This document shows, piece after piece, positions 33,319 through 41,021 of a DNA stretch of 57,545 nucleotides. The notes below the pieces were generated by a model, which was given only the letters and a program-made list of their open reading frames with translations, was not told the DNA's origin and ran no database searches. Each line of letters opens with the position of its first letter. The first letter of the stretch is position 1. Source of the stretch: a virus; the IMG/VR virus record IMGVR_UViG_3300010413_000035, positions 1 to 57,545 of that record. One strand, given 5' to 3'. A program made the position numbers and the translations under genes.

Positions 33319-34320
33319 CTAAAAATCAGGAGTTTCTTTTATTCTTTCTTCTAATTTTGGCAGTTTTTCTTCTTTATTTTCTAATTGTGTTAAAGGGTCA
33401 TTCCCTGCATTTTCAATTTTAGTTTCTTTTTTTGAATCTTCTTTTAAGGGATTTTCTTTTTTAGTATTTTCTTGTTTTTCTTTTTCAGCTTTTTCTTGTT
33501 TAGCTTTAAAGCTTTTATATAAAGAATCTACTAATTTTAATAATTGACTACTTTGTGCATTTTTAACATCTTCTATTTTTTCAACTTCTAGTTTAGTCAA
33601 AATATAATTATGAGTTGCATCTTTAACATCAGCTGGAAATTGATTTAATTTAGTTTTATAACTTTTAATATTATCTTCAGTTAAAAGGTCTTCAGGTATA
33701 AAATTTAAATTATCATTATTTAATAATTCATTTTGTGAATTATAATTTTCTTCAATTCCCATTTCGTCAGCGATATACATTCCAGAAGTCTCCTCTGGTA
33801 TAAAGTTTCTAATCGCAGCGACAATACAGCATTTTGTAATCATAATCCCAGGCATAGAATTCCAATTTTGATTATTATTTTTTTTATATTCATGTAAACT
33901 AACAGTCCATTTTATCGGATGTTGCCAATTTTTCACGTAAATGTTACAATAAGCACCAACAATAGACTCCTCATTAGGCTCGTAAAAAGTTCCAACATTA
34001 TGCTTTAATTGCCCACCTTTTTTAGCTTTTACAATTAAACCATACTCATAACCATTACAATTTTTTGATTGATTTAATCTTTTTATAAATACATCTTTTG
34101 AAACTATAATTGATGCTGCATAGTCTTTTATTTTAACTAAATAAGCCTCTCTCAAAAATGGGTTTAATTTTCTAAAATAGCATAATTCCATAAAATTCAT
34201 TACTTCAACATCTGTTGAATTTCCAACATTTAAAGTCTGTCTAATTTTATTCACACTTAATTCTATTGAAACACCTGCATCTGATTTATAATTTCTTACT
34301 AATTGATTTTTATTATTCAT
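33319..34320 (-). CDS. bet: Bet/RecT-type single-strand annealing protein
   Basis: 333 residues. The N-terminal half shows the Bet-family pattern (VEVMNFMELCYFRKLNPFL; EAYLVKIKD; later SMPGIMITKCCIVAAIRN). The C-terminus is a Lys/Glu-rich tail. It anneals complementary single strands in phage recombination and replication. No dedicated exonuclease partner lies beside it; instead a RecD-like helicase is divergently transcribed from a shared control region. GGGAGGATAATATT precedes the ATG. Confidence 0.88.
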   Translation of the reverse strand: MNNKNQLVRNYKSDAGVSIELSVNKIRQTLNVGNSTDVEVMNFMELCYFRKLNPFLREAYLVKIKDYAASIIVSKDVFIKRLNQSKNCNGYEYGLIVKAKKGGQLKHNVGTFYEPNEESIVGAYCNIYVKNWQHPIKWTVSLHEYKKNNNQNWNSMPGIMITKCCIVAAIRNFIPEETSGMYIADEMGIEENYNSQNELLNNDNLNFIPEDLLTEDNIKSYKTKLNQFPADVKDATHNYILTKLEVEKIEDVKNAQSSQLLKLVDSLYKSFKAKQEKAEKEKQENTKKENPLKEDSKKETKIENAGNDPLTQLENKEEKLPKLEERIKETPDF

Positions 34321-34361
34321 AATATTATCCTCCCAAGAAATAAATTTTATTTACTAAATAT

Positions 34362-34390
34362 ATTATAACACTGTATTATCAACTTTACAA
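34362..34390 (-). promoter_or_regulatory. promoter of the Bet operon
   Basis: On the minus strand: TTGTAA (34385-34390), 17-bp spacer, TATAAT (34362-34367). The -35 overlaps the left arm of the 16-bp inverted repeat described next. Confidence 0.82.
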
Positions 34391-34447
34391 GGCATTTTAT
34401 AATAAAATAAGAAAATAATTTTCTAAGAATCTTATAAAATGCCTTGT
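34387..34447. promoter_or_regulatory. 16-bp inverted-repeat operator between divergent promoters
   Basis: ACAAGGCATTTTATAA (34387-34402) is repeated exactly in inverse orientation at 34432-34447. Each arm covers the -35 of one divergent promoter (bet leftward, RecD-like rightward). It is unrelated to the GTAGCAC operator, so a second regulator is implied. Confidence 0.88.
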
Positions 34448-34472
34448 ATTTAACTTATTACGATGTTATAAT
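34444..34472 (+). promoter_or_regulatory. promoter of the RecD-like helicase gene
   Basis: TTGTAT (34444-34449), 17-bp spacer, TATAAT (34467-34472) preceded by TG, giving an extended -10. Confidence 0.82.
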
Positions 34473-34514
34473 GTATTTAGCAACAAAAAATATTTCACTT
34501 AAAGGAGATTTGTT

Positions 34515-36725
34515 ATGAATAACCCTAAAGAATTAACTAAAATAAATGTATATATACAAGATATAATTTACTCAAATGAGGAAAATGATTTTTATATTTA
34601 TTCAGCTCATTATACTGAGAAATTGGAACATGTTTCAATAAAAACAACTGGCTTTAAACTACCAGTTGGGGATACTTGCTTAGTTGGATATAAAACAAAA
34701 TATTTTAACAATAAAAGTCAACAATGGGAAAATTCTTTTGATTGTAAATATCAAGATACAAGTTCATTAACTAGAGATCAACAAAGAAATTTATTATGTA
34801 CTATAAAAGGAATAAAAGAAAAAACTATTGATAAAATTTTTGAAGGTATAGAATCCGAGAATGTTTTGAGTGTTTTAAGAAGTGATAAAGTTCCAAAAAT
34901 AAAAGGAATTGGCGATTTTAAAATGAATAGTATTCTAACTGGTTTAAAAGTTTTAGACTCACAAATAATTTTTAGGGATTTAAATGTTTTAATTGGAAAT
35001 AAAGCTCATTCAAAAGTTTTAAATAAAATAGCTGAAGAAATTAAATGCCCTTTTACAGATACAACATTTGAAAGTTTCAAAGAAAATCCATATATTACTT
35101 TAATTGATGGGTTGAAAATGAATTTTAAAAAAGCCGATGCCATAGCTTTACAAATGGGAATTAGTAAAAAAGATTTAAACAGAGCCAAATATTACATTGA
35201 AAGTTTAGTTATTAAAAGTTTAGGAACAGGCAACTGTTTTATTAAATATGATGATTTATTAAACCAATGTAAAGAAATGAAAATTAACAAATTTTATGAT
35301 TTAAAAGAAATTATAAATAATAATGAAAGATTAGTAATTGAAGATGCAAAAGTTTATTTAGAATTTATATATAAGGCTGAGACTGGAGTTGCTGAAAATA
35401 TACAATATTTTTTAAATGATGTTGATACTAAATATCAAGAAGAAGATTTAAATAAAATTATTGATAAATACGAAAATAACATCGGGTTTAAATTAGCAGA
35501 CAAGCAAAAAGAATCAATGTTAGAAGTTATGAAAAATGATTGTATGATAATAACTGGAGGAGCTGGTTGTGGGAAAACAACAGTTCTGAAAGGTATTGTT
35601 AATATGATAAAAAATTTCAACTATTCACCAGTTATTATGACTCCAACTGGTAAAGCTAGTAGAAGAGCGAGTCAAGCGACTGGATGTGAGGCTTCAACAA
35701 TTCATTCTTATTTATGGAATGTTGGGAAAAGTTCAGGGAATGTTTGCATTATTGACGAGACTTCAATGGTTGATATTATGTTATTTAATAGCTTATTAAA
35801 AAGGTTAAAAGAATGTAATTTTAAAAAATTAATAATAGTTGGAGACCCTAACCAATTACAAAGTGTTCAAGCTGGGAATGTTTTATTAGATTTAATAGAA
35901 TCAAAAGTTATAAAAACTATTAAATTAAATAAAACATTTAGGCAGGGAGAAGATAGCAATATTATAAAAAATGCAAATGAAGTTATAAACCAAAAAACAT
36001 ATCAACCAATTAAAAACAAAGATTTTTTTGTTAGGGAACATATAAATAATATAGATTTTCTAAAAAGCTTAAAACAAGCCTATACAACTTTACAAAATAA
36101 ATTTAATAATATAGATGAATTTTATTCACAAGTTCAAATTATATGCCCAACAAAGGGAAAAGAAGTGGATATAACTTCAAATAAATTAACTTCAAGTGAT
36201 ATAAAAGTTCATAATATAAACCATTTTATAAAAATGAATTATAACCCAAAAATAAAAAATAAGTATGAATTTAATACTCAAACTGGCGAAAAGAAAGAAG
36301 TAAAAAACGACTTTTTCCCTTATTCAATAGATGATAAAATAATGAATTTAGAAAATGACAAAGAAAACGGAATATTCAACGGAGAATGTGGAAGGGTAAC
36401 AGCAATCAATCAAAAAACTTTTACTGTACATTTCTATGATTTGGGTAAAGATTGTACATTCCAAAAGAACTCGGAAAATATTAACAGGTTTATGTTAGCA
36501 TACTGCAGTACAGTTCATAAAATGCAAGGTAGTGAATATAAATATGTGTTACTAGTTTTGAGTGAAGATTCCCCTTTTATTGATTCCCAATTGTTGTATA
36601 CTGCAATTACAAGAGCAAAAGAAACTTTGTTTATATTGCAAAAACCAAGCATACAAGATAAAATAGTTCTAAGAAAAAATAGCTTAAAAAGAAATACCTA
36701 TTTGAAAGAAAGACTCCAAGCTTAA
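34515..36725 (+). CDS. RecD2-like DNA helicase
   Basis: 736 residues. An N-terminal region of about 300 residues includes helix-hairpin-helix-like segments (IKGIKEKTI, PKIKGIGDFKM). Then come SF1B motifs: GGAGCGKT (348-355), IIDETSMV, VGDPNQLQSV, KTFRQGED and, in the C-terminal part, STVHKMQGSEY and YTAITRAKE. RecD2-type helicases move 5' to 3' and act in recombination and repair. Here it probably processes ends for the annealase. Single-gene operon with its own promoter and terminator. Confidence 0.92.
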   Translation: MNNPKELTKINVYIQDIIYSNEENDFYIYSAHYTEKLEHVSIKTTGFKLPVGDTCLVGYKTKYFNNKSQQWENSFDCKYQDTSSLTRDQQRNLLCTIKGIKEKTIDKIFEGIESENVLSVLRSDKVPKIKGIGDFKMNSILTGLKVLDSQIIFRDLNVLIGNKAHSKVLNKIAEEIKCPFTDTTFESFKENPYITLIDGLKMNFKKADAIALQMGISKKDLNRAKYYIESLVIKSLGTGNCFIKYDDLLNQCKEMKINKFYDLKEIINNNERLVIEDAKVYLEFIYKAETGVAENIQYFLNDVDTKYQEEDLNKIIDKYENNIGFKLADKQKESMLEVMKNDCMIITGGAGCGKTTVLKGIVNMIKNFNYSPVIMTPTGKASRRASQATGCEASTIHSYLWNVGKSSGNVCIIDETSMVDIMLFNSLLKRLKECNFKKLIIVGDPNQLQSVQAGNVLLDLIESKVIKTIKLNKTFRQGEDSNIIKNANEVINQKTYQPIKNKDFFVREHINNIDFLKSLKQAYTTLQNKFNNIDEFYSQVQIICPTKGKEVDITSNKLTSSDIKVHNINHFIKMNYNPKIKNKYEFNTQTGEKKEVKNDFFPYSIDDKIMNLENDKENGIFNGECGRVTAINQKTFTVHFYDLGKDCTFQKNSENINRFMLAYCSTVHKMQGSEYKYVLLVLSEDSPFIDSQLLYTAITRAKETLFILQKPSIQDKIVLRKNSLKRNTYLKERLQA

Positions 36726-36736
36726 ATAATAATAGA

Positions 36737-36768
36737 ATAAAAAAAGACTTGGTTAGAGTCTTTTTTTA
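36737..36768 (+). terminator. intrinsic terminator after the helicase gene
   Basis: AAAAAAGACT/AGTCTTTTTT stem with a 7-base loop. Confidence 0.92.
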
Positions 36769-36854
36769 TTTCCTACAAAATAATTTATAATAAAGAATGT
36801 AATAACCATATTATAACAAAATGTATATTAATTCAAAAAAATTTTAAATTACAT

Positions 36855-36883
36855 TTTAAATCCCTTAAGAAATAAGGTATAAT
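36855..36883 (+). promoter_or_regulatory. promoter
   Basis: TTTAAA (36855-36860), 17-bp spacer, TATAAT (36878-36883), upstream of the small gene at 36918. No recurring operator visible. Confidence 0.65.
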
Positions 36884-36917
36884 GTATACTTATTATTTTT
36901 TAAGGGATGTGTTGTAT

Positions 36918-37130
36918 ATGATATTAGAAAGAATTAAATTAATTATAAAATGTATATTTGGGATTATATTTAGCTGGGAGACTTTGAATGTTTATTTTTT
37001 TACTAATGAAGAATTGGAAAATTTTAAACTAGATGAGTATATAGAAGAAGTTAGTAAAATTTACGAAAACAAAGAAAATATAAAAGTTGAAGAAGATATT
37101 AATATATATGTTGATGGTGAAATAGTTTAA
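36918..37130 (+). CDS. small protein with N-terminal hydrophobic helix, 70 aa
   Basis: Starts at the ATG behind TAAGGGATGTGTTGTAT. The frame reaches back to 36882, before the expected transcription start. Residues 6-22 are hydrophobic with basic residues, possibly membrane-associated; the rest is acidic. It forms a single-gene unit with its own promoter and terminator. Unknown. Confidence 0.65.
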   Translation: MILERIKLIIKCIFGIIFSWETLNVYFFTNEELENFKLDEYIEEVSKIYENKENIKVEEDINIYVDGEIV

Positions 37131-37142
37131 TAAATGTTATAA

Positions 37143-37193
37143 TGAAATGGAAATTTAAAAATCTATTATGGATTTTTGTTTTTCCATTTTTTT
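37143..37193 (+). terminator. large intrinsic terminator
   Basis: Paired ATGGAAA...AAAATC and GATTTTT...TTCCAT arms followed by a T-tract. It shields the iteron region from the left. Confidence 0.85.
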
Positions 37194-37244
37194 ATCAAAA
37201 CTTTTTTTATTTATTTCAACATTTTTTTATTCAGATTTACATAT

Positions 37245-37291
37245 AAAAATAACTAACTTTAGATTATTATAATCATAAGTTAGTTATTTTT
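37245..37291. terminator. perfect 15-bp hairpin, bidirectional terminator
   Basis: AAAAATAACTAACTT (37245-37259) pairs exactly with 37277-37291 across a 17-base loop. A- and T-rich arms make it usable in either direction. A related hairpin is at 32613-32648. Confidence 0.85.
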
Positions 37292-37356
37292 GTGTTTAAT
37301 ATTTACAAACATATTTTTTCTAAAATTATATATATTATATTCATTTTTTATAATTT

Positions 37357-37566
37357 TTGCTAGATACAAATTTATATTTTTTGCTAGGTTAAAATCTTGC
37401 TAAGTAAAAACTTGCTAGTTAAAAATTTTTGCTAAGTAAAAACTTGCTAGTTAAAAACTGCTAATTAAAAATCTTTGCTAGAAATAAATATTGCTTTGCT
37501 AGAAACAAAAATTACCTGCTAGAAATAAATATTGCCTTGCTAGGAATAAAATTAAATCCTTGCTAA
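37357..37566 (+). repeat. iteron array, forward half: 12 copies of TTGCTA[A/G]
   Basis: Copies begin at 37357, 37381, 37397, 37412, 37429, 37444, 37458, 37475, 37496, 37516, 37537 and 37560. Ten are exact, and two (37458, 37516) start with C. Spacing is 14-24 bases. All have the same orientation. No gene overlaps the array. Confidence 0.93.
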
Positions 37567-37581
37567 GCCTGGTATTACTAG

Positions 37582-37786
37582 TTAGCAATGATTTTTAAAT
37601 TTAGCAAAGATTTATTGTTATTTTTTTTAATTTAGTAATAAATTTAAATCTAGCAAAAATTTTTAACTAGCAAAGATTTATTATTAGCAAGAAATTTTAT
37701 TTCTAGCAAAGATTTTATAAAAATAATTTTGTTTTTAGCAACTTAAAGCAAGTAAAATTTTTACATTTTGACTTTTTACCTAGCAA
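37582..37786 (-). repeat. iteron array, inverted half: 8 copies of [C/T]TAGCAA
   Basis: Copies begin at 37582, 37601, 37650, 37667, 37684, 37703, 37735 and 37780, all opposite in orientation to the left half. The switch point is near 37574. A 23-bp segment at 37412-37434 is the exact reverse complement of 37651-37673. This arrangement suits an origin or partition-type site; see findings. Confidence 0.93.
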
Positions 37787-37848
37787 GAAAAAACAGCAAA
37801 TTAAATTTTTAAATAATTTGCTATCTACCCAAATTCAATATTTAATTT

Positions 37849-38166
37849 TTACAAATAATTTTCTGTATTTTTTTTATTAAGAATTGCAAATTTTTTATCA
37901 ATTGGGCAGTATGCTAAATAAAATTCTTTGTTTTTAAATTCTATTGTTTGGCTGCCATTGGAAAAAGAAAAAGTAGTATCATTTAAAAGAATTAAACTTT
38001 CTTTTGTTTTTTCATTGCTGAAATTATCAATAAAATTTTCTATTTCAAGCCAGTTCCCTTTTTCAATTAAAATAATATATAATTGTTTTGATAATAATAG
38101 CCTCTTATATTTATTAAAATCAATTAAGTAATAGTTTTTACCATTGTGTATTATTTTATCAATCAT
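37849..38166 (-). CDS. hypothetical protein, 105 aa
   Basis: Not recognised. GAAAGGACTGATATAA precedes the ATG at 38166. A compact alpha/beta protein with Tyr/Leu-rich segments and one Cys. It lies after a terminator and next to the iteron array. An adjacent small gene might encode an array-binding protein, but no DNA-binding motif is apparent. Confidence 0.7.
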   Translation of the reverse strand: MIDKIIHNGKNYYLIDFNKYKRLLLSKQLYIILIEKGNWLEIENFIDNFSNEKTKESLILLNDTTFSFSNGSQTIEFKNKEFYLAYCPIDKKFAILNKKNTENYL

Positions 38167-38188
38167 TTATATCAGTCCTTTCTAAGGT

Positions 38189-38232
38189 AAAAAAAAGTAG
38201 TATGTTTGTTAGTTATCATACTACTTTTTTTA
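38189..38232. terminator. intrinsic terminator
   Basis: AAAAAAGTAGTATG (38191-38204) pairs with 38217-38230, perfect 14 bp. It ends the minus-strand unit 38249-38903. Confidence 0.93.
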
Positions 38233-38248
38233 TAATAAAACCTTAAAA

Positions 38249-38734
38249 TTAATATTCTATATGATTTACTTTTATTGATACTTTAAAATCACCATCGCCA
38301 AACCATTTCCTCAAATCTTTTAAAAACAAATCAATTACAAACTCAGCTCCTGCGTTGTTAAATTCAGTTCCAGCCAATAGTTTAACAATATATTCCCTTT
38401 TATATTTTGTTGGATTTTTATAATTATAAATTAAACCATCTGCATCCTCAAAGTAAGTTAAATCTCCGTTTTGATGTTTTTGTGGTATGCTTTTTTTATC
38501 TTCTTTGCAAAAAGTTACACTAAGACTTACTTTTATAACATCTGCAAACTTAACTTTTTTTACATCAACTTTAGAAAGCAAAAACTCAACAATATCATCA
38601 AAGTTAGGCAGTTTCATTGCTTTAATTTTTCTTAATTTTACATAATATTCAAATCTTTTTTCTTTAAAATTAAAATCACCATCAATATTTTGGAATCCCA
38701 GTTCAGCTTTGCTTTGCCTTGTATTATAAACCAA
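38249..38734 (-). CDS. hypothetical protein, 161 aa, TTG start
   Basis: Not recognised. The frame is open to 38776, but the best start is TTG at 38734, six bases from GGTGGAGGA. This limits overlap with the upstream gene to 11 bases. Alternating Lys- and Phe-rich segments, mostly alpha/beta. It includes a DGDFNF turn near the start and a WFGDGDFKVSIKVN strand pair at the end. Second gene of a two-gene unit from the operator-bearing promoter at 38937-38965. Confidence 0.68.
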   Translation of the reverse strand: MVYNTRQSKAELGFQNIDGDFNFKEKRFEYYVKLRKIKAMKLPNFDDIVEFLLSKVDVKKVKFADVIKVSLSVTFCKEDKKSIPQKHQNGDLTYFEDADGLIYNYKNPTKYKREYIVKLLAGTEFNNAGAEFVIDLFLKDLRKWFGDGDFKVSIKVNHIEY

Positions 38735-38903
38735 AAAGTCCTCCACCTTTCTTTTCTTGATTTCTTTTAGTATCAACTATAGGAAAATTTTGTTTACCTT
38801 CTTCAAGAATGTCAAAGTCTTCAAGACCAAAACCACTATTAATTCCATTTTTCTGCTCATTTTCAGCATTTCTTTTTAATTTATCTCTATCTCTTTTATT
38901 CAT
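38724..38903 (-). CDS. small basic hypothetical protein, 59 aa
   Basis: A short minus-strand frame starting MNKRDRDKLKRNAENEQKNG behind TTTTGGAGGTTACATA, an excellent ribosome binding site. Basic N-terminal helix, acidic centre, Gly-rich end. First gene behind the promoter at 38937-38965. Coupled to the gene at 38249-38734. Unknown. Confidence 0.7.
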   Translation of the reverse strand: MNKRDRDKLKRNAENEQKNGINSGFGLEDFDILEEGKQNFPIVDTKRNQEKKGGGLFGL

Positions 38904-38936
38904 TATGTAACCTCCAAAATGTTATTTATTACTATT

Positions 38937-38976
38937 ATTATATAATAAAAGTGCCACAATGTAAATACTATGTAGC
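38937..38976 (-). promoter_or_regulatory. minus-strand promoter with paired operator arms
   Basis: On the minus strand: TTTACA (38960-38965), 17-bp spacer, TATAAT (38937-38942). The arms GTGCCACA (38951-38958) and TGTAGCAC (38971-38978) form an inverted repeat of the recurring operator with one mismatch. Confidence 0.83.
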
Positions 38977-38984
38977 ACCTTATT

Positions 38985-39500
38985 TTATAATTTAAATTCT
39001 TTTTTTATAAATGGATAAAATAACTTTAGACCTTGCCCTTCTGGTATCATATCACAAATTAAGTGACCAATAAAACCCAGAATAGTTCCCAACATAAAAA
39101 AGTTATGAAATTTAAAATTATATAATAAAATTAATATTAATAACCCTAACCATCCATGCATCAAGACTCCCCGATGTTTAAATATATTGTATGTCAACTC
39201 ACTTAAAGAAAGACATTTTTGATTCTTCTTTAAGGGTTTTAAGACATTGATCCAATTTTTCGCTATCCATTGTATTAATTTATATCCTTTTCTAAGGTAT
39301 GGAAAATTATAATTAAAATATGATTGTTCAGCATCTATATCGGGAACAAAACTCCCCAACATAACTCCAGCACTTAATAATAAAGATTCTGGAATATTTA
39401 AACTTGTTGGATATCCAAATATTTTATTTTCTAATGTAATAGTTGTTACTGTAACTCCTATTACAACAAGTCCCCCTCTAAAGTGTCCAGTTTTATTCAT
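38985..39500 (-). CDS. YdjM-like membrane metal-dependent hydrolase family protein
   Basis: 171 residues. PDID at 53-56, HRG at 109-111, H115, and GHLICD (H146, D150) followed by GLKLFYPF match the YdjM/DUF457 family of small membrane proteins with a putative metal site. Several hydrophobic segments (about 10-25, 40-53, 112-130, 133-150). The enzymatic activity of the family is not established. GAAAAGGAATGATAAAAA precedes the ATG. Transcribed from the left-going half of a divergent promoter pair. Confidence 0.82.
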   Translation of the reverse strand: MNKTGHFRGGLVVIGVTVTTITLENKIFGYPTSLNIPESLLLSAGVMLGSFVPDIDAEQSYFNYNFPYLRKGYKLIQWIAKNWINVLKPLKKNQKCLSLSELTYNIFKHRGVLMHGWLGLLILILLYNFKFHNFFMLGTILGFIGHLICDMIPEGQGLKLFYPFIKKEFKL

Positions 39501-39535
39501 TTTTTATCATTCCTTTTCTTATTTACTAGACTAAT

Positions 39536-39602
39536 ATTATATAATAAATTGTGTTGCAATGTCAATAATTTGGTTGACAGTGTCGCACTTTTATTATATA
39601 AT
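39536..39602. promoter_or_regulatory. divergent promoters with inverted operator arms
   Basis: Leftward: TTGACA (39560-39565), 18-bp spacer, TATAAT (39536-39541). Rightward: TTGACA (39574-39579), 17-bp spacer, TATAAT (39597-39602). GTGTTGCAATGTCAA (39551-39565) and TTGACAGTGTCGCAC (39574-39588) are inverted copies of the operator, matching at 11 of 15 positions. Layout matches the site at 46774-46839. Confidence 0.88.
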
Positions 39603-39639
39603 AATATTACATTAATAAAGAAAGTGAGGATAATAAATA

Positions 39640-39852
39640 ATGAATTTAAGTATAAGTGATTATTTATTAATTGCTATAACACATTTTTTAATTATTAACC
39701 ATTGTATAAATGGATTTAAAAATATAATAAAATTTGCAAAAGAAGATATAAAAGAAATTAGTGTTAAATGGATAATTTTTATTTTGGATATCGGTTATGA
39801 TGTAGCTTTTATATTATTAATGGGTTTAATATTAAGAATAAAATATTTATAA
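39640..39852 (+). CDS. small membrane protein, 70 aa
   Basis: Two predicted membrane helices (about residues 6-22 and 44-66). AAAGTGAGGATAATAAATA before the ATG. First gene of a unit under the recurring operator and followed by a lipoprotein, so both products act at the cell envelope. Not recognised; exclusion of other phages is a reasonable guess only. Confidence 0.72.
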   Translation: MNLSISDYLLIAITHFLIINHCINGFKNIIKFAKEDIKEISVKWIIFILDIGYDVAFILLMGLILRIKYL

Positions 39853-39874
39853 AAAAAAGTGAGGTCTTTGAAAA

Positions 39875-40267
39875 TTGAAAAAATATATTATTGGAATAGT
39901 TTTAATCTGGATTATAATTTTATCGGGATGTAATGAAGTAGAATCAACTGCAGAAGTTGTAAAACAAAATACAACTAAAAGCGAATTGGAAGAAATTAAT
40001 TTGCAAATTGAAAATCAAAAAAGTTCTTATGATGAAGAAATGGAAGAAACAATAATTACTGGAGAAATTAAAAATGATTATTCCCAAGAATTGGAATATA
40101 TTGAACTTGAAATAACTTATTATGATGTTAACGGAAATCAAATTTTTTCAGATTTTACCAATACTTGTAATTTAGAATCTGGCAAGACTTGGAAATTTCA
40201 ATTGAGTTATTGGGAAGATTTTGACTCTTATAAGTTAAAAATTGGTGATATGTTTTTAAGTGAATAA
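39875..40267 (+). CDS. lipoprotein with FxLYD-like domain, TTG start
   Basis: 130 residues. Signal peptide 1-18 with lipobox L16-S-G-C19, so it should be lipid-anchored on the outer face of the membrane. Residues about 60-125 (TGEIKNDYSQELEYIELEI; YYDVNGNQIFSDFTNT) resemble the FxLYD domain of surface lipoproteins. AAGTGAGG lies upstream of the TTG at 39875. Phage lipoproteins such as Ltp of TP-J34 block superinfection, so immunity to other phages is plausible but inferred. Confidence 0.83.
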   Translation: MKKYIIGIVLIWIIILSGCNEVESTAEVVKQNTTKSELEEINLQIENQKSSYDEEMEETIITGEIKNDYSQELEYIELEITYYDVNGNQIFSDFTNTCNLESGKTWKFQLSYWEDFDSYKLKIGDMFLSE

Positions 40268-40462
40268 TCAAAAAAATATTTAATTTTGACCAAAATATAT
40301 CATTAGTTTGTAGCTAATTGAAATTATTAAAACAATACTTTGTAAAATAATTAAATTCTAAAAGGCAGTAAAATAGGCACTTTTTTTTAACACTTGTTAT
40401 ATATCGGTGGGGGAGGGGAGTGTCTTTTACCTAAAATTTACCAAAATGAAAGGATAATAATT
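40268..40462 (+). other. noncoding interval with G-rich tract
   Basis: 195 bases with no gene. It contains GGCAC followed by eight T (40375-40388) and the tract GGTGGGGGAGGGGAGTG near 40406-40422, exceptional in so AT-rich a genome. No promoter with good boxes is seen. Confidence 0.6.
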
Positions 40463-40663
40463 ATGAATGAAAATACAAAAATACCTTTATTTTTTCCAGA
40501 AGAAACTCCCAATGTTTTTATAATTTTTGGACTGGTAAAAAAATCAAAAGAATTACCTGAAGATAAAAAAGAAAATTTAATTGAAAGAATGAAACAAGCA
40601 AAAAATTATGATGAAGTTTTAAAAATTGTAAAAGAAGAATTTTTTATAATAATATTAAAATAA
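40463..40663 (+). CDS. small hypothetical protein, 66 aa
   Basis: Starts at the ATG behind GAAAGGATAATAATT. The frame is open from 40394 without support. Hydrophobic N-terminal half (FFPEETPNVFIIFGLV), then a charged helix. Likely in one transcript with the next two genes, ending at the terminator 41350-41389. Unknown. Confidence 0.68.
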   Translation: MNENTKIPLFFPEETPNVFIIFGLVKKSKELPEDKKENLIERMKQAKNYDEVLKIVKEEFFIIILK

Positions 40664-40684
40664 TGTAAAGGGGAAATTTTTAAA

Positions 40685-40996
40685 ATGACAAAATCAAAAA
40701 ATAACGAGTGGGCAATTAATGAAACTTTAGAAAATGAAATATATATAAAATTTTTTAATATGGATATGAATACTGTTGAATATGTTAAATATTACTTACT
40801 AAAAACATTAAAATTGATTCCAATTAAAACCGAGGAAATTGACTTTATTAATAATTATCAATGTATAATTGTAGTATATAATAAAATTAATGATAAAAAT
40901 CAATTTCTTGATATTGATAAAATTACAAAAAAATTAAGTGGCTTGTATGGAATGGAACAGGTCTCTTATAATAAATATAATAAGTATGAAATTTAA
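40685..40996 (+). CDS. hypothetical protein, 103 aa
   Basis: Not recognised. AAAGGGGAAATTTTTAAA before the ATG. A balanced alpha/beta protein. Middle gene of a three-gene unit of small unknown proteins. Confidence 0.7.
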   Translation: MTKSKNNEWAINETLENEIYIKFFNMDMNTVEYVKYYLLKTLKLIPIKTEEIDFINNYQCIIVVYNKINDKNQFLDIDKITKKLSGLYGMEQVSYNKYNKYEI

Positions 40997-41021
40997 AAAA
41001 CTTGATTAAAGGAGCGATATT

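Larger units (their letters stand above)
37131..37848. other. 718-bp gene-free region between convergent units
   Basis: Contains two terminators (37143-37193, 37245-37291), a bland AT-rich stretch (about 37292-37356) and the mirror-symmetric iteron array (37357-37786). No frame with a ribosome binding site was found. The minus-strand gene on its right has no visible terminator, so its transcript could run into the array. Confidence 0.85.

Noticed and set aside
37357-37786. Possible CRISPR-like array
   Set aside because: Repeats are only 6-7 bases, spacers are irregular and AT-rich, and orientation switches halfway. No cas genes are present.
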